Origin: Ruminococcus sp. UBA1366 | GTDB lineage: Bacteria > Bacillota > Clostridia > Oscillospirales > Ruminococcaceae | NCBI GenBank assembly: GCA_002306005.1 | Contig: DBRO01000080.1 | Location: 1,588-15,678, forward strand | Direction: 5' to 3' | DNA length: 14,091 bases | Shown: piece by piece, positions 13,685 to 14,091 of the stretch | Layout of the letters: each line of letters begins with the position of its first letter | Position numbering within the stretch: the first letter of the stretch is position 1 | Translations under genes and position numbers: made by a program | The notes under the pieces: model-generated | What the model saw: only the letters and a program-made list of their open reading frames with translations | Database searches by the model: none | Told to the model about the DNA's origin: nothing

Positions 13685-14091
13685 CAGATTGCGCCTCCTT
13701 TGAGAATTTTCGTAATGCGGGCGTGTTCCACCCGTGCAACATACGCAAGTGTTATGACAATTTCTGCGGCAAGCAAAAACGCCCCCATGAGCAATGGCAG
13801 GAATATAGGAACATCATCCAGCCGCAGAACCCGAATCACCACAAGTGCAATGCCCGTTCCCGCTGTGTACAGGACGAATGCTTTGGCAATCAACACTTGA
13901 TATCGTTCGGTAAGCGAATACCCCATCGTGCGTTTCAAACAATATTCAAACGAATGCAGGGAGAAATCCAGCTTGACCAGCGTGAAAATAATCAGCGTAC
14001 CCACCATCAGCATCAACACCAAAACCGCCGCCGAGGAGACCAACAGCGCCCGCACAAGGAACCAATAATGTTCAAACTGTGCACGAACTGT
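13684..14091 (-). CDS. Bacteriocin-associated (DUF1430-like) ABC permease, C-terminal part
   Basis: The frame is open to the window edge, so only the last 135 residues are seen. A GTG at 14055 lies in frame, but the coding frame continues upstream (AQFEHYWFLVRALL), so it is unlikely to be the start. Three hydrophobic segments are visible: VSSAAVLVLMLMVGTLIIFTLV, the stretch around FVLYTAGTGIALVVIRVL, and IFLPLLMGAFLLAAEIVITLAYV. Between the first two, FEYCLKRTMGYSLTERYQV matches the conserved loop of bacteriocin-associated integral membrane proteins (DUF1430, related to FtsX-like permeases). The stop overlaps the ATPase start by ATGA. Such pairs often sit beside a small lactococcin-972-like bacteriocin gene, which would lie beyond the right edge. 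Confidence 0.75.
   Translation of the reverse strand, partial: TVRAQFEHYWFLVRALLVSSAAVLVLMLMVGTLIIFTLVKLDFSLHSFEYCLKRTMGYSLTERYQVLIAKAFVLYTAGTGIALVVIRVLRLDDVPIFLPLLMGAFLLAAEIVITLAYVARVEHARITKILKGGAI

Noticed and set aside
1..14091. CRISPR arrays, tRNA/rRNA genes, insertion sequences, phage attachment sites
   Set aside because: Reading both strands, I found no spaced direct repeats, tRNA-like cloverleaf, transposase or integrase motifs, or terminal inverted repeats.

Overview
The window is a stretch of ordinary chromosome from a low-to-mid-GC Gram-positive bacterium, most likely a clostridium of the Ruminococcaceae/Oscillospiraceae kind. The evidence is the strong AGGAGG-type ribosome sites, sigma-A-like promoters, an HPr-family protein, a Gram-positive lipobox, a single-chain clostridial-type PurL, an Rrf2 regulator opposite cysK, and a lactococcin-972-type ABC transporter. 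I cannot name a genus. I see no tRNA, rRNA, insertion sequence, CRISPR array, phage gene or integrase, and no gene-free gap over about 210 bases.

Layout. Bases 1-197 (-) hold the N-terminus of an unrecognised exported protein, cut by the window edge. Bases 346-576 (-) encode a short HPr-like protein that lacks the phosphorylatable histidine. Its promoter stands back to back with the promoter of a rightward operon: mtaB (tRNA ct6A37 methylthiotransferase), purL (FGAM synthase) and an unrecognised lipoprotein gene. That operon ends in a bidirectional terminator (6635-6667) shared with the leftward pair pcrA (helicase) and a DUF1275 membrane protein. Divergent from pcrA is an AI-2E/PerM-family membrane protein gene with its own terminator.

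Next come a three-cysteine Rrf2 regulator gene (+) and cysK (-), which converge on two terminators whose order makes the 3' ends of the transcripts overlap. Each of these genes has a clear promoter with a dyad on it. The cysK leader also holds a possible small ORF overlapping the cysK start. The right end (13073-14091, -) carries an ABC ATPase gene, with its start codon overlapping the stop of the permease gene, which runs off the window. The pair resembles lactococcin-972-type immunity/export transporters.

How they work together. Most genes are housekeeping: tRNA modification, purine synthesis, DNA repair and cysteine synthesis. The sulfur module is the most coherent unit, since a likely Fe-S or cysteine-sensing regulator faces the cysteine synthase gene. 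I found no convincing novel multi-gene system. The points most worth checking are the His-less HPr paralogue, the rrf2/cysK control region with its possible leader ORF, the lipoprotein in the purL operon, and the truncated transporter at the right edge.
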